Position numbers and translations under genes: made by a program | In this document: one piece after another, positions 61,032-64,000 of the stretch | How positions within the stretch are numbered: position 1 is the first letter of the stretch | Layout: each line of letters starts with the position of its first letter | Assembly: GCF_012927115.1 (NCBI RefSeq) | Contig: NZ_JABBFY010000001.1 | Location: 2,418,001-2,482,000, forward strand | Direction: 5' to 3' | DNA from: Sphingomonas sp. G-3-2-10 | GTDB taxonomy: Bacteria; Pseudomonadota; Alphaproteobacteria; Sphingomonadales; Sphingomonadaceae | Length of the DNA stretch: 64,000 bases | The notes under the pieces: model-generated | The model's database searches: none | What the model saw: only the letters and a program-made list of their open reading frames with translations | Told to the model about the DNA's origin: nothing

Positions 61032-62513
61032 GTGTACCGCAAGGCCTGCCTCACTGCCCTGTTCGCCTCCGCGCTGCTGGCCGGATGCACCAGAGCAGGG
61101 ATCGAAGCCGCCCCTCCCGCCGCCGCGACCGGGCAAACCCAGGCAGAGCAGGCACGCTTTCTCGAGGACCTCAGCCGGCGGACCTTCAACTATTTCTGGG
61201 ATACCACGAGCGCGGACACATGCCTCGCGCCCGATCGCTGGCCTTCGAATCCCTTTTCCAGCGTCGCCGCGACCGGGTTCGCGATCACGGCCTATGGTAT
61301 CGGTGCCGAGCGCGGTTACGTCACGCGGCAGGCGGCAGCCGAACGGACGCTGAAATGCGTCGAATTCTATCACAATGCGCCCCAGGGGCCGGCGGCGACG
61401 GGCGTCTCCGGGTACAAGGGCTTCTTCTACCACTTCCTCCAGAACGACACCGGTCATCGCCGGGGCACGACCGAATTGTCGACGGTGGACACCAGCCTGC
61501 TGCTTGGCGGCATCCTGTTCGCGCAGAGCTATTACGATCGCAACAACCCCACCGAGCGCCGCATCCGCGAGCTGGCCGAGGCAATCTATCGCCGCGTCGA
61601 CTGGAAATGGGCGCAGCGTACCGCCACGGGCACCGAGGCGCGCAACCTCGCCGGATCGCATGGCATCACGATGGGCTGGAAGCCCGAGCGCGGCTGGGAG
61701 ACCCATGACTGGGTCGGCTATAACGAGGGCATGCTCGTCTATATCCTGGCGGCAGGATCGCCGACCCACGCGATCGACAAGGACGCATGGGACAAAGGCT
61801 GGGCAGCGAAGCTCGAAGAGGATTGGGGCACCTATTATGGGCAGGAGCATCTGACCTTCGAACCGCTGTTCGGGCACCAATACTCCCACGCATGGGTCGA
61901 TTTCCGCGGCATCCGCGACGAATATATGGCGAAGAAGGGCATCGATTATTTCGAGAATAGCCGCCGCGCGACATTGGCGCAGCGCGCCTATGGGATCGAC
62001 AACCCCAATCGCTGGAAGGGCTATTCCGGCGACATCTGGGGTTGGACCGCGTCGGACGGGCCCGGCGGATTCAACGGACTCAGCGTCAACGGCATCGAGC
62101 GCCGGTTCCAGGGTTATTCGGCGCGTGGCGTGAGTCCGAAGCGTGTGGTCGATGACGGCACCATCGTGCCGACCGCCGCAGGCGGATCGATCCCCTTCGC
62201 GCCTGAGGTCACCATTCCCGCGCTGATGGCGATGAAGGCGTTGTACGGCGACCGGCTCTACACCCGCTACGGGTTCAAAGATGCGTTCAACCCCAGCTTC
62301 ACCTTCACCGGGCAGAACAGCCGCAGCGGCACTGTCGACGCCACATCCGGGTGGGTGGCGAAAGACCATCTCGGCATCGATCAGGGGCCGATCCTCGTCA
62401 TGCTGGAGAACCATCGCAGCGGACTGGTGTGGCGGACGATGCGCAAGAATCCGCACGTCCGCACCGGGCTGAAGCGGCTCGGCTTCACCGGCGGGTGGCT
62501 CGAACGGCGCTAG
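61032..62513 (+). CDS. PF10091-family (GH144-like) glycoside hydrolase lipoprotein
   Basis: 493 residues. Lipoprotein signal with lipobox LLAGC (Cys about 18). FLEDLSRRTFNYFWDTT, TTELSTVDTSLLLGGILFAQ, GWETHDWVGYNEGMLVYIL and HQYSHAWVDFRGI are typical of the glucoamylase-like family PF10091, which includes endo-beta-1,2-glucanases (GH144). An (alpha/alpha)6 barrel is expected. The GTG at 61032 with GGGAG before it is the likely start. Probably processes a beta-glucan at the cell surface; exact linkage is inferred from family only. Confidence 0.85.
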   Translation: MYRKACLTALFASALLAGCTRAGIEAAPPAAATGQTQAEQARFLEDLSRRTFNYFWDTTSADTCLAPDRWPSNPFSSVAATGFAITAYGIGAERGYVTRQAAAERTLKCVEFYHNAPQGPAATGVSGYKGFFYHFLQNDTGHRRGTTELSTVDTSLLLGGILFAQSYYDRNNPTERRIRELAEAIYRRVDWKWAQRTATGTEARNLAGSHGITMGWKPERGWETHDWVGYNEGMLVYILAAGSPTHAIDKDAWDKGWAAKLEEDWGTYYGQEHLTFEPLFGHQYSHAWVDFRGIRDEYMAKKGIDYFENSRRATLAQRAYGIDNPNRWKGYSGDIWGWTASDGPGGFNGLSVNGIERRFQGYSARGVSPKRVVDDGTIVPTAAGGSIPFAPEVTIPALMAMKALYGDRLYTRYGFKDAFNPSFTFTGQNSRSGTVDATSGWVAKDHLGIDQGPILVMLENHRSGLVWRTMRKNPHVRTGLKRLGFTGGWLERR

Positions 62514-62564
62514 GCCCGCAGCAGCAGCCCTTCATCGCGAACGTAATCGGAAGAGGAACCCGCC

Positions 62565-64000
62565 ATGCGCATCGTCCGGACCCTCTTGCTCCTGCTCGCC
62601 GGGCTGATCGCCGCGCCCTTCGCCGCCGCGCAGCAGCTGACCGCGCGAGACGATGGCGCCGAGGCGCGCAAGGGCGAAACGGTGGTCCGGGTCACCGCAC
62701 TCACCGACTCCATCCTGCGCGTGCGGATCGCGCGCGACGGCCGGTTTGGCGAAGATGCGAGCTGGGCCGTGTCGGCGCAGACGCGCAAGCGCCGCGCCGC
62801 GATCACGCCCGTCGCCGGCGGCTTCACCACTTCGGCGCTCCGTGTCCGCATCGATCCTGAAACGCTGCGCCTGTCGGTAACGGACCCGGACGGCAAGCCG
62901 ATCACCAGCGACGCCGCGGATCCCGTCCGGCTCACCGGACGCGGTTTCGAACTCCGCAAGGCGCTGCCGGCGGGGGAGCACCTCTACGGCCTCGGCGACA
63001 AGACCGGCCCCTATGACCGGCGCGGCGCTTCCTATGTGAACTGGGCGACCGACGCATTCGGCTTCAGCGCGACCAGCGACCCGATCTACAAATCCATTCC
63101 CTTCTACATCTCGGTCGGCGGCCCGGGGGGCAGCTATGGCGTGTTCCTCGACAATAGCTGGCGCAGCTGGTTCGATCTCGGACAGCGCGAGACCGGCGTG
63201 CTGGCGATGGGCGCCCCCGATGGCCCGATCGACTATTACATCATCGCCGGGCCCAGCACCGCCGAGGTGGTGCGCCGCTACACCGATCTCACCGGCAAGG
63301 CGCCGCTGGTCCCGCGCTGGGCGCTCGGATACCAGCAATCGCGCTGGAGCTTCATGAACGATGGCGAGGTCCGTTCGATCGCGGGCCGGCTGCGCGGGGA
63401 TCGCGTGCCGGTCGACGTGATCTGGCTCGACATCGATTTCCAGGATCGCAACCGCCCGTTCACGGTCGATACCAAGGCCTTTCCCGACCTGAAGAAGCTG
63501 GCGGGCGACATGAACGCGACGGGCATCCGGCTGGTCGCGATCACCGATCTCCACGTCGCGGCCCTGCCCGATCAGGGCTATGCCCCCTATGACAGCGGCC
63601 TGAAGGGCGATCATTTCGTCCGCAACGCCGATGGCAGCCTCTATGTCGCGCCGGTCTGGCCGGGGGCATCGGTATTTCCCGACTTCACGCGCGAAGCCAC
63701 ACGCCGCTGGTGGGGCGGCCTGTTCGGCGAGCTGCTCGATGCCGGGATCGCCGGCATCTGGGCCGACATGAACGAGCCCGCGGTGTTCAATACGCCGACC
63801 AAGACGATGCCGCTCGACGTCCGTCACCGGATCGAAGGAGACGATTTCGCCCCGCGCGAAGCCAACCATGCCGAGGCTCACAACATCTATGGCATGATGA
63901 ACGTACGCGCGACGTTCGAGGGGCTTCAGCGGCTTCGTCCGAAACTGCGCCCGTTCGTGATGACCCGCGCCTCCTATGCCGGCGGACAGCGCTATTCGGC
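62565..64000 (+). CDS. GH31 alpha-glucosidase-like enzyme (3' end outside window)
   Basis: 478 residues are visible. Signal peptide MRIVRTLLLLLAGLIAAPFA, an N-terminal beta-sandwich (residues 35-240), then the GH31 barrel with RWALGYQQSRW (residues 251-261), DVIWLDIDFQD and the nucleophile D401 in GIWADMNEPAVFN. It acts on alpha-glucosidic or alpha-xylosidic bonds. The ATG at 62565 lies 51 bases after the GH144-like gene. The sequence runs off the end of the window without a stop. Confidence 0.93.
   Translation, partial: MRIVRTLLLLLAGLIAAPFAAAQQLTARDDGAEARKGETVVRVTALTDSILRVRIARDGRFGEDASWAVSAQTRKRRAAITPVAGGFTTSALRVRIDPETLRLSVTDPDGKPITSDAADPVRLTGRGFELRKALPAGEHLYGLGDKTGPYDRRGASYVNWATDAFGFSATSDPIYKSIPFYISVGGPGGSYGVFLDNSWRSWFDLGQRETGVLAMGAPDGPIDYYIIAGPSTAEVVRRYTDLTGKAPLVPRWALGYQQSRWSFMNDGEVRSIAGRLRGDRVPVDVIWLDIDFQDRNRPFTVDTKAFPDLKKLAGDMNATGIRLVAITDLHVAALPDQGYAPYDSGLKGDHFVRNADGSLYVAPVWPGASVFPDFTREATRRWWGGLFGELLDAGIAGIWADMNEPAVFNTPTKTMPLDVRHRIEGDDFAPREANHAEAHNIYGMMNVRATFEGLQRLRPKLRPFVMTRASYAGGQRYS

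Overview
The window is GC-rich chromosomal DNA from an alphaproteobacterium, most likely a member of the Sphingomonadales (Sphingomonas or a close relative). The evidence is the hisB-yciI-hisH-hisA-hisF-hisE-HIT order, an alpha-type SspB, an ATP12 chaperone, an Oar-like TonB-dependent receptor, a CYP153-type P450 and a glucose-fructose oxidoreductase closely resembling, from memory, the Zymomonas enzyme. Genes are densely packed with many ATGA/GTGA/TGATG overlaps. I see no integrase, transposase, phage gene or CRISPR array. The first gene is cut at its 5' end and the last (GH31 glycosidase) at its 3' end.

1-17.8 kb is mostly housekeeping: two HAD phosphatases, a nucleotidyltransferase, tRNA-guanine transglycosylase, a SleB-type wall hydrolase, a membrane acyltransferase with a membrane protein and a small winged-helix regulator, recN, bamD, a type I phosphomannose isomerase, several secreted or membrane proteins, an O6-alkylguanine methyltransferase, and a translationally coupled run crcB - RluA-type synthase - PaiB - HAD - 2-TM protein - ATP12.

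17.8-27.7 kb holds a palindromic repeat, gmk, two tandem small paralogous proteins, fumC, a fold-type IV aminotransferase-like gene coupled to a sulfotransferase-like gene, sspB, and the histidine operon. A palindromic repeat sits between hisA and hisF; it appears to supply the end of HisA and the ribosome binding site of hisF.

27.7-42.2 kb carries an APC permease, GrpB, a PfkB sugar/nucleoside kinase, a CysZ/EI24-like protein, a small methyltransferase, queG (with tgt, a second queuosine gene in the window), a NatAB-like ABC exporter, an orphan CYP153-like P450, a Tat-lipoprotein MsrB, a CHAP amidase, LysE, an extensin-like protein and a NUDIX hydrolase.

42.2-49.4 kb is a carbohydrate locus. 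A coupled minus-strand operon (GFOR-like oxidoreductase, GH3, GntP permease, gluconolactonase) diverges from a GH10 xylanase, with a LacI-type operator between them. Four of these five proteins have twin-arginine signals, which suggests glycan cleavage and sugar oxidation outside the cytoplasm followed by aldonate uptake (the export candidates GFOR, GH3, lactonase and GH10, with GntP as the importer).

49.3-55.9 kb has a four-gene coupled operon with two sulfotransferase-type enzymes, an OmpR/EnvZ-type two-component pair and a DctA carrier. 55.9-64 kb has YbaK, tRNA-Leu(CAG), an endonuclease/exonuclease/phosphatase-fold protein with an odd tail, and a second glycan locus (TonB receptor, PF10091/GH144-like lipoprotein, GH31) with another LacI-type operator at its head.
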